A DNA stretch of 64,000 nt from Hydractinia symbiolongicarpus (lineage: Eukaryota > Cnidaria > Hydrozoa > Anthoathecata > Hydractiniidae), in assembly GCF_029227915.1 (NCBI RefSeq), contig NC_079884.1:14940001-15004000 (forward strand), in the 5' to 3' direction. Below, piece after piece: positions 45,330-57,366 of this stretch (position 1 is its first letter; each line of letters starts with the position of its first letter). The position numbers and the translations under genes were made by a program. The notes under the pieces are model-generated. The model was not told the origin of the DNA, ran no database searches, and worked only from the letters and a program-made list of their open reading frames with translations.

Positions 45330-46483
45330 ATGGATAGAAATTTTTCGTCTAAAATATTTGAAGCATGTCCAATGCTGCACGAAGAACTCAATGTTTTTGA
45401 TAGACGCAACACAGTGAATCCAAATAGTATGAGAATAGTATATCCATGGATGGTAAAGCATAGGAAAGGTAAAAAACTTTTAATAAGGTATCACTCCTAA
45501 GGCGCGTTTTGCTTCTACCTTTATCAGTGTTTGTGTGTAGCTGTTAATCCACATGCTTAATCAAATCATTTTAGAAGCTATCTAACGTAAATCAACTTTT
45601 TACCACAAAGTTTTTCCAGTTGAGCACTTGCTTTTCTATGGATTTTGCAACCTATGTTTTTTGATAGAAGTAACAACAGGGTGTGAACAATTTATTTTGG
45701 ATAAATATTCATATCATAACACCATATAGAGCTAAACAATAACATGGAAAAGAATGTAAAAACAATCTAAAAGTTCCACTTTATTTCTGGGTAATTAGCA
45801 TCAATCAATGTTTACATGCAGTGCGAAGCATTAAATTGAGTGGTCCTTTTATTTTCTAGTAGCTACTTTAGTTGTGAGGGGGTTGAGAGTAGAAGTAGAA
45901 ATCAGATTAAACAGTTTTATATAAAGCAAAGTTATTGCCAAGCTTAAATGTACCTATCTATCTACCTTTAGGTAAATCAAAGGTGAATTCTCTAAATATC
46001 AATAAAGAAAAGATAAAAACAAGAACAAGAAAAGTCTTCGAACAATCTACTCAACTTCAACTCGAAATGGAGTTTCGTTCCTCATCATATTTAACGTCTT
46101 GGAAGCGGCAAGATTTGTCAGAAAAATTAAACTTAAGTGAACGCCAAGTGAGAGTGTGGTTTTAAAACCGGCGGATGCGCGTTAAAAATGAAAAACGAAA
46201 TAAAAGGCGTCATACAGAATTTGATAAAAAAATAAATATAACTCAATCATATTTGACAACGGGACGTCTTCACATGGGACATGGGACGTCTTCACAAGCC
46301 AGTTACTGTAATCTGTTGGCTACAGCAGGAATTGCTGACAACTTTGTCGCGAGTGATAATCTACCAAACGGATATTATTCGAGCATAGACTATCAACCGA
46401 TCCTGTCAAATGCTTTTTATGCTCCTTCCTTTTTACTACAACACCCTGTGACGTATGAAACTTATACTACAACACAATACTAA
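45330..46483 (+). pseudogene. Hox-like homeobox gene with TAA in helix 3
   Basis: Two exons join in phase 1. The first, 45330-45468, starts MDRNFSSKIFEACPMLHEEL and carries the hexapeptide IVYPWMVKHRKG. The second, 45972-46483, encodes the homeodomain. Residues IKTRTRKVFEQSTQLQLEMEF, then YLTSWKRQDLSEKLNLSERQ match helices 1 and 2, and helix 3 reads VRVWF-stop-NRRMRVKNEKR. The stop (TAA, 46163-46165) occupies the Gln50 position, where CAA or CAG is expected. After it the frame stays open for 105 codons with a Tyr/Thr-rich C-terminus ending TYETYTTTQY. Hexapeptide plus Antp-class homeodomain places it among Hox/ParaHox genes. I cannot assign a paralogue group; WKRxDLxxxLNL is diverged. A single C-to-T change, an assembly error or a null allele are all possible. 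Confidence 0.8.
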
Positions 46484-47821
46484 ATTCAAGATAATGCGAC
46501 TTTGAATAATTTTCAAGACTATGAAGGAATCGAATGTTTGAATTAAAATTGTCGTTATTCTCACTGGAGTAAATTAAACTCATATGATCAGATCGTGTTA
46601 TGTAGTAGAACGTTATTAGAAAAGGATTATCAAATTCTATATTTTTATATTTTTAAAATCCATTTTTTGTTGAGGTAAACATTCTTTTTTTACTTAATTA
46701 AGAATAACTTTTTCTGAAGTGAATTAGTTCGTGAAAAAAATATTCATAGATATTAAAGCGTAGGAACCAATTTATATAAGTAACGAAATCATAAAGTAAT
46801 CCACGGCATCCAAGCGCCATTATGTAACTTGGGATCTGATAGTGGGTCGACTGTTAGGTTGTTCCTTGCTGGCACCATTGATGTTTTATACGCTTTCAGT
46901 TTAAAAAGCATGTCTTTTAAAATTTCTGGATTTTCTTTTGACAAATCGTTGAACTCGCAAGGATCATTTTTTGGAATTTCACCACATTTCACTGATAATT
47001 GATCAACATTATGTTCATCTGATTGTGTGGCGTTACCAGGTGGAGGGTACCAACCGTCCCAATGCTCTCTTAAAAAAGATGAAAGTGTATTCAAGCTTGT
47101 AGAATTAAAAAGTTGTTCCAAAAAAAATTCGCAATTCTGATGTCGTTAGGCAAAAACGGCTCATTTTTTCTAGTGTGGCAACCTGAGACGAGAAGACAAG
47201 TTTTTTTTTCGTGTTTTCTGTCTCAAAATTCAGGGTTTGTTGCCTACTTATCGGCTAACGTGTTTTTTCACTGCCGGCTTCAATGCCAAAAAGTTTTAAT
47301 TTTGAATTGAGACTTGACGCGTGAATCAATACTCAAGGAAATCAATTTAATGTGAACTAATTAATATTCCCTAGAGCCAGTAAAGCTGGTCTATATTGAA
47401 TTTTGGTGAAATTTAAAATTTTAGATCTAACCTTTTAGCCGTAATACTGTCACGCAGGTTTCTAGTTTATGGAAATTCCGCATGCTTTCTTATTTACTTC
47501 CGTATTTGTTGACCAATCAACATTGATTTTATTTAGAAGCTTAGATGATTAAATTTGTGCATGTTGTCTAAAAACCTTAATTTGCGTCCTTGCCACAAAT
47601 GGAAAATATATGTCGCTATTCACTTACCGCCGTCGAGGCATTCTTGAATGACTTTCCAATCCCTCACTCTTAAAGCAGCATTAAGCCATGTACATGAATC
47701 GATATTTAATAAAACTTCATTTCTTGACGATGGTGCCATGTTTTTTAGGGTATTCCACTGATTTACTCCATCCAGAGGGGTGTCTTTTATAAAGGACCCA
47801 TTGGCTATGTGCATGAAGGTT

Positions 47822-50800
47822 GGCAGCCAATCAGTAACATGCATTAGATCTTTTGAAACTCTTCCAGGTTTCTCAAGAAGCTTGCTGTAGATCAAACCAA
47901 CAGCTCTAACACCTCCTAACAACAATACAACACATGCATGGAGAATTCAACATATTTAAGTTAGTAGTGATTCAATAGTTACAGATTGACTACATGAGTT
48001 GGGTTGACTTAATTATATATCAGGAAGAATTCTAATTACATTAAAAAGGGTAATCCACCGACACCAAAATAGGTAGATAGGATAAATCTTTTTCAATTAA
48101 GAAGCCATGTTTTGGTTTTGATTCTAATAAACTTTTGCACATGTAACCAATCTAACCCAGCTTGTTACAATTACATGGTGCATTGTTAAAGCCAGTCAGC
48201 TTGCCTAAACTGGTTGAACTGGCAAATTTAATTGCAAATAATCAGAAACAGAAGTTAGTTTAGTGGGTGGGTTGACTAAATGAGCCATACCAAGTAAACC
48301 CGTCTAATGTCATTAACACTCATATCTTAGCAACAAAAACAAACAACAACGATAAGAAGTAGAATTAATGGAATTTCAAAATTTAACACTTAATTTTTGT
48401 GCTATGAATTCTCTATAAGCGACTTGCTTGGTAAGGGAAAACTTAAATCAATAAAACACAGAATATAATATCCCTTTTATAAATTTATTACCTTCCTATA
48501 AGGTTGCTTTCACACCTCTTAGGGGAAAATTACTTGCCCAATTTCTATTAAAACCGTCTGATGGTCCTCCATTATCTGTAGTAAAAACAATAACAGTGTT
48601 GTCAATCATCTCCTTTGCAACTAACTGTTGGTAGATCTAAAGAAAAAAGAAAAATAATGTCAATTAGGCTAATGAGCATACTTGTGTCAAAAACTTTCTC
48701 ATTTTCTTCAGTGTTGTATCCAGCTTGGTGAGTGTCTTCGATAAACTATTACGGTATTGTGTTTTCAATTTTGGATTTATCCCGCTGGCCTTAACCCCCC
48801 TATCCAAGTAAAAATTTGTGGATGAGACCGAGGCTCTTGTACAGTGGTAGTATTACCATTTTTTATTGACTAAAAAACAACCCTGTTCCTAGAGCTTCTT
48901 TGTTTATTTTTAATCGATGCTATCTTCGTCTAATAAAAAGAGACAAGATCTCTGGAAATAAGATTTAAGAAAAGCTGAATGGTAAACTTACATCAACACT
49001 CTATAGTGCTCTGTTTGAATATGTTTGTGGGCCTACATAGAGTAACCAATCAGGTCCCTCTGCTAAACTTGTACACAGAAAAAGCTATTCTATAAACTAT
49101 TTCTTCTAAGAATCTAGGTAAAAGGTTGCTGTATTTAGACATCATAAATATCATACTCGACCTATCCCATAGTCCATATAGGCAACCATAGCAGCATATT
49201 TTCGACGCTGCTCATGTTCAATATGCTTAAATTTATTTATCCAATCCAATGGTGCTTGTAATGCTTCTCCAGCTATATCAGCACTGTGCACTCCTTGATA
49301 TGACAGGTACAAAAACAATGCTTCAGAAACATTGTGAGATTTGATTCGTTGTTCTGCTTCTGATGTGAATACTTCGGTACTGTAATTACCAGTTTGATCG
49401 TACACAGTCTAGCAAATTAAATTCAGTAAATTATAACGGTCATATTTAACCCACAAATCTGTTTAAAAAAGCTTACAATTAGCTATAATCTTAAAGGGTA
49501 CTTTTGTCCTGACATAATTATCTTGTTCTTATTTTTTTTGTTCAGACAGAATTTTCGTCTCGACATACCTAAGGCTGATCAGAGAAGTAGTTAATAGAGA
49601 GTTGTACCGCTGCGGTAAAGTGGGACACTACCGACAGCGTAAATATCTACAAATAATTAGCATCACCATTAAGCCGGATAACGTAAACACGAAAAAAATT
49701 CAATTTTAAAACAATAAAAATTATACATTTTCATTCTCATGCAGAGCCAAGCCCCAGTATGACTGCGTAGCCGTGTGGTTCCAGTAATCCGATTTCCCGA
49801 GATATAGCCCGTAAAATGTATCAAATCCACGATACGTAGGGGTGTACTCTTTTGCATAAAATCCAAGATGCCACTATAATAAAAAGTGTGTGATCATTTC
49901 CAAAAATATACTTTCTAAGACGAAAGGACAGGCAGCCAATCAGTAGCATGCATTAGATCTTTTGAAACTCTTCCAGGTTTCTCAAGAAGCTTGCTGTAGA
50001 TCAAACCAACAGCTCTAACACCTCCTAACAACAATACAACACATGCATGGAGAATTCAACATATTTAAGTTAATAGTGATTCAATAGTTACAGATTGACT
50101 ACATGAGTTGGGTTGACTTAATTATATATCAGGAAGAATTCTAATTACATTAAAAAGGGTAATCCACCGACACCAACCTAGGTAGATAGGATAAATCTTT
50201 TTCAATTAAGAAGCCATGTTTTGGTTTTGATTCTAATAAACTTTTGCACATGTAACCAATCTAACCCAGCTTGTTACAATTACATGGTGCATTGTTAAAG
50301 CCAGTCAGCTTGCCTAAACTGGTTGAACTGGCAAATTTAATTGCAAATAATCAGAAACAGAAGTTAGTTTAGTGGGTGGGTTGACTAAATGAGCCATACC
50401 AAGTAAACCCGTCTAATGTCATTAACACTCATATCTTAGCAACAAAAACAAACAACAACGATAAGAAGTAGAATTAATGGAATTTCAAAATTTAACACTT
50501 AATTTTTGTGCTATGAATTCTCTATAAGCGACTTGCTTGGTAAGGGAAAACTTAAATCAATAAAACACAGAATATAATATCCCTTTTATAAATTTATTAC
50601 CTTCCTATAAGGTTGCTTTCACACCTCTTAGGGGAAAATTACTTGCCCAATTTCTATTAAAACCGTCTGATGGTCCTCCATTATCTGTAGTAAAAACAAT
50701 AACAGTGTTGTCAATCATCTCCTTTGCAACTAACTGTTGGTAGATCTAAAGAAAAAAGAAAAATAATGTCAATTAGGCTAATGAGCATACTTGTGTCAAA

Positions 50801-52423
50801 AACTTTCTCATTTTCTTCAGTGTTGTATCCAGCTTGGTGAGTGTCTTCGATAAACTATTACGGTATTGTGTTTTCAATTTTGGATTTATCCCGCTGGCCT
50901 TAACCCCCCTATCCAAGTAAAAATTTGTGGATGAGACCGAGGCTCTTGTACAGTGGTAGTATTACCATTTTTTATTGACTAAAAAACAACCCTGTTCCTA
51001 GAGCTTCTTTGTTTATTTTTAATCGATGCTATCTTCGTCTAATAAAAAGAGACAAGATCTCTGGAAATAAGATTTAAGAAAAGCTGAATGGTAAACTTAC
51101 ATCAACACTCTATAGTGCTCTGTTTGAATATGTTTGTGGGCCTACATAGAGTAACCAATCAGGTCCCTCTGCTAAACTTGTACACAGAAAAAGCTATTCT
51201 ATAAACTATTTCTTCTAAGAATCTAGGTAAAAGGTTGCTGTATTTAGACATCATAAATATCATACTCGACCTATCCCATAGTCCATATAGGCAACCATAG
51301 CAGCATATTTTCGACGCTGCTCATGTTCAATATGCTTAAATTTATTTATCCAATCCAATGGTGCTTGTAATGCTTCTCCAGCTATATCAGCACTGTGCAC
51401 TCCTTGATATGACAGGTACAAAAACAATGCTTCAGAAACATTGTGAGATTTGATTCGTTGTTCTGCTTCTGATGTGAATACTTCGGTACTGTAATTACCA
51501 GTTTGATCGTACACAGTCTAGCAAATTAAATTCAGTAAATTATAACGGTCATATTTAACCCACAAATCTGTTTAAAAAAGCTTACAATTAGCTATAATCT
51601 TAAAGGGTACTTTTGTCCTGACATAATTATCTTGTTCTTATTTTTTTTGTTCAGACAGAATTTTCGTCTCGACATACCTAAGGCTGATCAGAGAAGTAGT
51701 TAATAGAGAGTTGTACCGCTGCGGTAAAGTGGGACACTACCGACAGCGTAAATATCTACAAATAATTAGCATCACCATTAAGCCGGATAACGTAAACACG
51801 AAAAAAATTCAATTTTAAAACAATAAAAATTATACATTTTCATTCTCATGCAGATCCAAGCCCCAGTATGACTGCGTAGCCGTGTGGTTCCAGTAATCCG
51901 ATTTCTTTCTTTTTTTTTTCTTTTCAATTTATTTAAAGTCGATTATTCACATATTTACAATAGTTTCCAAAAAAAAGTAATTAAGAAAACTAATCTAAAT
52001 CGACTAAATTTTTTTTATGTTTACTATTAAATAAAATCATTTTTTTTATATATATAAAAAACTTTTCAGGGTTTGCAATCATTTTATTCTCTTTTAACCA
52101 GAAGAGGGCAGTTTTAGCTTCGTTTTCTAAAGTATTTATCAAATTAGGAATAGAATTTGAGAAGTTGGATATTGTGTTATCATCAGCGTAATTATGTAGC
52201 TTATATTTTTCTATAAAAAGAAAAAAATCATTTATAAATATATTGAATATGATAGGTCCCAAAATAGAACCTTGTGGTACACCGATTTCCCGAGATATAG
52301 CCCGTAAAATGTATCAAATCCACGATACGTAGGGGTGTACTCTTTTGCATAAAATCCAAGATGCCACTATAATAAAAAGTGTGTGATCATTTCCAAAAAT
52401 ATACTTTCTAAGACGAAAGGACA
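47822..52423. repeat. Tandem duplication of arylsulfatase exons 4 to 7 (2.1-kb unit)
   Basis: Segment 47822-49930 is repeated at 49931-52423. The second copy contains a 384-bp insertion plus target duplication. Exons repeated are part of exon 7 (49931-50024), exon 6 (50601-50745), exon 5 (51266-51517) and exon 4 (split, 51837-52368). I counted only about five or six single-base differences in 2.1 kb, so the duplication is very recent. The TAG in exon 6 is present in both copies and therefore predates it. Junction sequence at 49923-49937 reads AAGGACA|GGCAGCC. Confidence 0.92.
51906..52281 (-). mobile_element. LINE fragment inserted in duplicated arylsulfatase exon 4
   Basis: The 376-bp insert is bounded by an 8-bp target duplication CCGATTTC (51898-51905 and 52282-52289). 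Read on the minus strand it begins inside RT at [18 protein letters not shown], contains the catalytic NYADDNTI, and stops after KKNLVDLD. A short 3' UTR with AATAAA and an A-rich tail follow. It belongs to a different LINE lineage from 5747-7225 (YADD rather than FADD). Only about 65 residues follow the catalytic motif, so the source was internally deleted as well as 5'-truncated. Confidence 0.88.
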
Positions 52424-52999
52424 TTTTGCTCTCGTAAATTTATATTTGGAATTTAATTTTTGAATAAATATTTAGGACCAAACTATTATCCGAACTACCC
52501 GAAGATAATTTTCAAACGTTTAAGATCTTAAATAAACTGAAATCTAGAAGATAGTCCATTTGAAACATACAGAGTAAAGTATATCCATGTTTAAAGGTTT
52601 TTAACAATTATTTCAGATTTTAAAGAATTGCAACTTTCCAATGGCATGAGTTTTGTATCCTTGCTTTTTCAAATACTGCGGCAGAAAAGTTTCGTTCAAA
52701 CCAACGCCCCACGCATTTGGGGCGTATATCGTATCTGATTGCATGCCTGAAATATGAAAGAAAAAACAGGTACAATGTTGTTTTGTCAGGGAAACAAATA
52801 TAGATATTTGTTTTAAGTTTGACTACATAGCTAATTTTTGTTGTGAATGTAAAATTAGATCAATTTAACAATTTTTCAGATCTCATTTGAAATAAAAGCA
52901 CTGTTTCATGTAGTTGATATCCTCACTTTACTTAAGAAAGTGACTTGTTTTCAAAATGTTAACAGAGAAATATGGAGATTAAGTGGTCAGGGACACATT

Positions 53000-53725
53000 G
53001 GCCGTCCTTATTTTAATTATTGCAGAGAATAATCTCAGATTGGTAATGGCGAACTAAAGGGAACTAGAAAACGATTATTTTTTTTGCTATTTGGTGCTCT
53101 CGTAGTTAAAGGTCTATAATAGCCGTATTCTGTGTATTCAAAATGGCCGATCACAGCTTCATCCCGGGTCCCCCGCAAAGTAGATCATTTGCTGAATAGT
53201 GACCCCGTAGATTTTACCACGAGTTCGAAGCTTCACTTTGGACTCTTTGCGAAGTAATTTTAACTAATACAGTGATTATGTACGGTGGACTAAATGGTGT
53301 TTTTTGTTTAGAGTTTGCGAGTATTGTTGAACTTACATTTTTACCAAACGATTTTTTTGAAAGTTCTGAAGGAGAGTTATGAGAAGAAGGACAAGAAGTT
53401 TTTAAGAGAAGACATGAAATTTTTGAGAATTAGAATTAATTTGAATCAATATAAGAGAAATTGGGACTGAAGTTTAATTAAGTTTTTTTGATTATATTCG
53501 TATGAAATCATCGGAATTTTTAAGAGCTATAAAGAAGAAAATCTAAGAACTTGTGTGCGACGGATTGTTATTTACTACCAAAGAATCGAAGATAGAGGTA
53601 TTGTGGTTAGTAACATTATTTATCCATAAACATTTTCAAAATAAAACTTTTGTTCGTACAAAAACTGTTGTTTTGTCTTTCTCTCCTGGGTCCCTTGAGG
53701 TTATGTATTCTTGGAATAACCTCAT
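53000..53725. other. Intron sequence, nothing recognised
   Basis: This lies within the intron between arylsulfatase exons 2 and 3. No exon or RNA gene is seen. Confidence 0.4.
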
Positions 53726-53999
53726 TTAAACTTTCCAACGAATATATCTACAATTTATTTCATTATTTGTAGGTACTTCTTGAATAAAGAAATGACATTC
53801 ATGTGAAAAAGCTGGAATCTTTGCGTAAAATTTGTGGAATCCAATCGAATTTAATTGGAGACCTGTGAGGTCACCTCTGAATAACCAGACATTCGGCCAA
53901 CAATTGACGTACATGACACGAGCCTATCAAGACGAAAAAAAAAAAATTAAAAAAATTACTTTTTTGCTTTTGTATACTTGTGTATAGACGAGTTGCCAA

Positions 54000-54308
54000 T
54001 GTTTACATGCGCAAGATTTTTTGTAAGTAGAAAATGTAAACAACAGACCACAGGAATCAAAGAAATCCATCCAAAAAAGAAATGTTTGAATCCAATTAGG
54101 GAATTTTTAAGGAAAAATCCAAAGAATATAGTTAAAATAGAACTCCAGTTCTTCTTGGCTGTTATGCTTTCCCAAAAAATCTTTAAACTTCAATAATTGA
54201 CATTTTGCCCAGTGTGAGTCTTGTTTTTTTACCTACACAAAAGTGCGCGCATGCCCATTGTTTTCCAATAAAATCAAAATAAATTACGTCACACGGAAAA
54301 TGGTGTAT
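54000..54308 (+). repeat. Dispersed 0.3-kb repeat, copy 2
   Basis: Same family and orientation as 25953-26275. It lies in the intron between arylsulfatase exons 2 and 3 and ends at ACGTCACACGGAAAATGGT. Confidence 0.7.
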
Positions 54309-55214
54309 TTTTAACGACTTTACACTAAAAAATAGTATGTTGATAGTCTCGTAGTCTTAGATTATATGTGATTTCATTTACAGCTTTTATAAAAGTAGAA
54401 AGCCAATCTCCTTTCCACAGCCTTTAATGGCTTGTGAAAAGTCTATAAGAAACCTTAATAATATGTATTGGATATCTTCCTGTCATGAGAGCACTTCTTG
54501 TTGGTGTACACACTGGTAAAACATAGTAGTTATCAAGAGTGACGCTATTCTTCGCAAGATAGTCTATATTTGGTGTTGGTATTTGTGGACCGCTATGAAA
54601 GCTTACATCGTTCCAACCCTACAAAACCATAACAAATTTTGCACACTGAGTTCACACAGTAATTAAAATAAACCTTTCGACGAATTTTGGCGTGACCTAA
54701 ATGCTAAAAAAAAAAGAATATGCGAGCCCCCATAGGAGAAGAAAACAACAAAACGCTGCGGTGGAATAAACCAAAAAGAATATTACGCTAAAATTGGTAA
54801 AACTTAAGCTCTTAAGAGTAGAGAATGGACAAAATTAATTCCAGAGTGTTTTTTATCTTGTATTCCTGAAAAATCTATAAATTAGAGTAAATAACCAATC
54901 TTTTGCCCCACACATGTGTGTGCGTATACTAGAATTATTTATATAATCGCATTTTGTCTGTAATGCTGCATATTTGAACTACAAAGTTATATATGAGAAA
55001 CAAGGACACGCTGATACAATGATAAACAAATTAAACACAGAAGAAAAAAATTGGCATGACTAAATTTTAATAATTATTAAATTTTGCAGAATCAGCTCAA
55101 TATTTTCTACTCACTAAATCGTCAGCAACAATTAAGATGATGAGGTGGTTGATCTGGTCTTGAGAATTGTGTCCTCAGCAAAACACCAATCAGAAACCTT
55201 GTGATAAGCATTAT

Positions 55215-57170
55215 TGTTCTCTAAAAAGTTATGCATTAAAGTTGAAAAGTAATTTGTTACAAGTTCTGATTAATGTGGAAGCTATTATTTTGAGTACCCT
55301 GCTATATTTCCAGTAGTATAACTATATGTCCAGCAACTATATTTTAAGAATTATATTTTAAGTAATTATATTTTGGAAAGCTATATTTTAGCTTTGAGGA
55401 ATGAAATGTCAAGAAATACTCAAAAACAAAGGCAGGAAAGATAACTTAAATAGGAGGTTCTCGTGCGTTTTTTTAAGTAAAAATTTGCAACAACTTTGAA
55501 CAATTCCCAAAAAATGTCGAGATTAAAGGAGATACTGATGATAAAGTCGAGGGAAGAGATTTTAATGGTTAAAATATCACTCCAATATAATACAGTAAAT
55601 ACAGAATTACATTCTGCTTTTTCGTTATTGCAAGAATGCACTTACTGAAATATATATCTTGCTTAATGTAATGCGTTCCAAAGTATGCGCTTTTGGGCTG
55701 AAATAACAGGCATATTTTTATATTTTTTCCGTTACACAACATACACGAAGTTTTTATTACACACCATGCAAACATCCCTATCAAAACAGTACTGAAATTG
55801 TGCAAAGAAATAAGACACTGTTAAAGACGTGTAGATCTACTCTGCTATATACAGCGTACAACTTGTCAGGAAGACAGGCTACAGATTAACAGGTACAACA
55901 AACGCCATTACTAAAGCCTTTCCCAAAAAGAATTAGCATCATAAAAAATTTCAAAAACATTTTAGTGAAGCAAACACATGTAGCTAAAGCAGACAAAATC
56001 TTCAATATCTTACTTGTTCTGTTTGTTGACAAAAATTCAGAAACAGTCAAAATTCTGTCAGTTCTCGTTGAAATCCTAATTTTTTGTAAAGTAGTAAATG
56101 TTTTAAAGTTCAATAACGCACATGACGCAAATTCCGACCATTAGTACATCTACTCCTTTAGATAATGGTGAACGAAAACAACAAAGGCAGCAGGGTGACG
56201 AACTACGAACATAATACGATAAGTATAATTGAAACAACATTTTTCTACCTCTCAGTAACTTTGCATCTCTTTGTCCACGCTTGCTTCTCGAGAAAGAAGG
56301 CACGCACAAAATAGCCACATTACACAGATAATTATGTATGATTCTTAAAAATGAATTCTCAAAAATAAAGACAAATATGATTTCCCGATATATTTTTCTT
56401 CTTCTGGCATTACTCTAAGCGATGAACATAAGAAAGAATGCCAAGAAAATAAATAAAGATACCACATTCTGTTTCTGGGTATCTAGTTACTAGATTTTTT
56501 ACGCGTCTGTACCGTTACCGTCTGAACTAAGTCACATTACAATTATTTCGCTTTGGTGAGTCGATAGCTATCGAATTGACAGATATATTTAGGGATTGAC
56601 AGATATATTTAGGAAATGTCTTCTCTTCCTTCAACAATTCAATTCTTTTGTTTAAAAAATATAAGACATGTACCTTAGTGTATGCTTATCCGGTTGTCTC
56701 TGTGTTGTGACGTCATTGTGAGCACAGAAAGGGAAAGGAATTGGGGTCTAAAAATACATACATACGAACTTTAAATAGTCTGGTTTAACAAATAAAACAA
56801 ACCAAGAAAATTCAAGATATTTTTTAGAAATAAATGACAGAGGAGAAGTGAATACAATATTCCTTTTAAATTTGAGACAAATGGTTTCAATTCAGTAATT
56901 TGAGAGATGGTTTAAAAATTTAGGAAAACTTAATCAAAAAGATTTTTGCATGACTATTATATTTCTTGTCTTAAGAAAATCAACGAAAACGCCTAAAACA
57001 TAGGGACAGACAAAACATGACAACTATTTTCTGCAGAAGATATTCGAGGTGTTTTCTAGATGATAATAAAAGCTAGTTAATTTCATTGCAATTTATATTT
57101 TATGTGTAAATAAGAAAAAATCTTTTTTAACAAATTAAACGTAATATGCAACAGAAAATTTTGTATTTTG
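55215..57170. other. Non-coding stretch
   Basis: Upstream of the arylsulfatase first exon. It contains a 23-bp tandem pair ATTGACAGATATATTTAGG at 56576-56615. Short minus-strand frames (for example 55886-56113) have no supporting features. Confidence 0.45.
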
Positions 57171-57226
57171 TACCAAGAGGGATTCGAACCCACGACATGC
57201 TTCGCTCTACTACTAAGCTATTGGTA
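57171..57226 (-). pseudogene. tRNA-like remnant lacking the anticodon arm
   Basis: Minus strand: the acceptor stem TACCAA pairs with TTGGTA. A D-arm/A-box follows (AGCTTAGTAGTAGAGC), then a T-arm/B-box GTGGGTTCGAATCCC. The whole is only about 56 nt because roughly 17-20 nt covering the anticodon arm are missing. It could be a deleted tRNA gene or the head of a tRNA-derived SINE. Confidence 0.65.
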
Positions 57227-57366
57227 ACCTATTTGAAATTATAGCAAATAATTAAAAAAAAACGATTTTTAAAAATTGGTTGTGAAATTGACTAAGTAAA
57301 TTTAATAGAGACAACTGTTGCATATGACGTTTTATTTGAACCAAAGAAATACAAACGAAAAAAAAT

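Larger units (their letters stand above)
46789..55211 (-). pseudogene. Arylsulfatase B-like gene, damaged and partly duplicated
   Basis: Exons (minus strand, 5' to 3'): 55115-55211, 54454-54618, 52634-52746, exon 4 49727-49873, exon 5 49157-49408, exon 6 48492-48636, exon 7 47628-47915, exon 8 46789-47066. Family marks: [27 protein letters not shown], the formylglycine motif [65 protein letters not shown], and C-terminal KNDPCEFNDLSKENPE and NGAWMPWITL. Lysosomal/secreted enzymes of this family remove sulphate from N-acetylgalactosamine-4-sulphate. Damage: exon 1 loses frame between its signal-like start (MLITRFLIGVLL) and VADDL; exon 2 has extra bases before its donor; exon 3 donor reads AAG|TTGCAA; exon 6 has TAG where LWEGG requires TGG. 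All later junctions are in phase. Confidence 0.8.

Noticed and set aside
46163-48515. Stop-codon reassignment (TAA/TAG as sense) to explain the Hox and arylsulfatase stops
   Set aside because: One position replaces Gln and the other Trp, a third stop (TGA) replaces Cys, and other genes in the window end normally with TAA, TAG and TGA. No single code change fits.
53852-53914. Extra arylsulfatase exon (ARVMYVNCWPNVWLFRGDLT) with good splice sites
   Set aside because: Its C-W-P-N-V looked like a damaged sulfatase CxPSR motif, but the true motif ([13 protein letters not shown]) is in the exon at 54454-54618. Adding this exon would insert about 20 residues not seen in the family.
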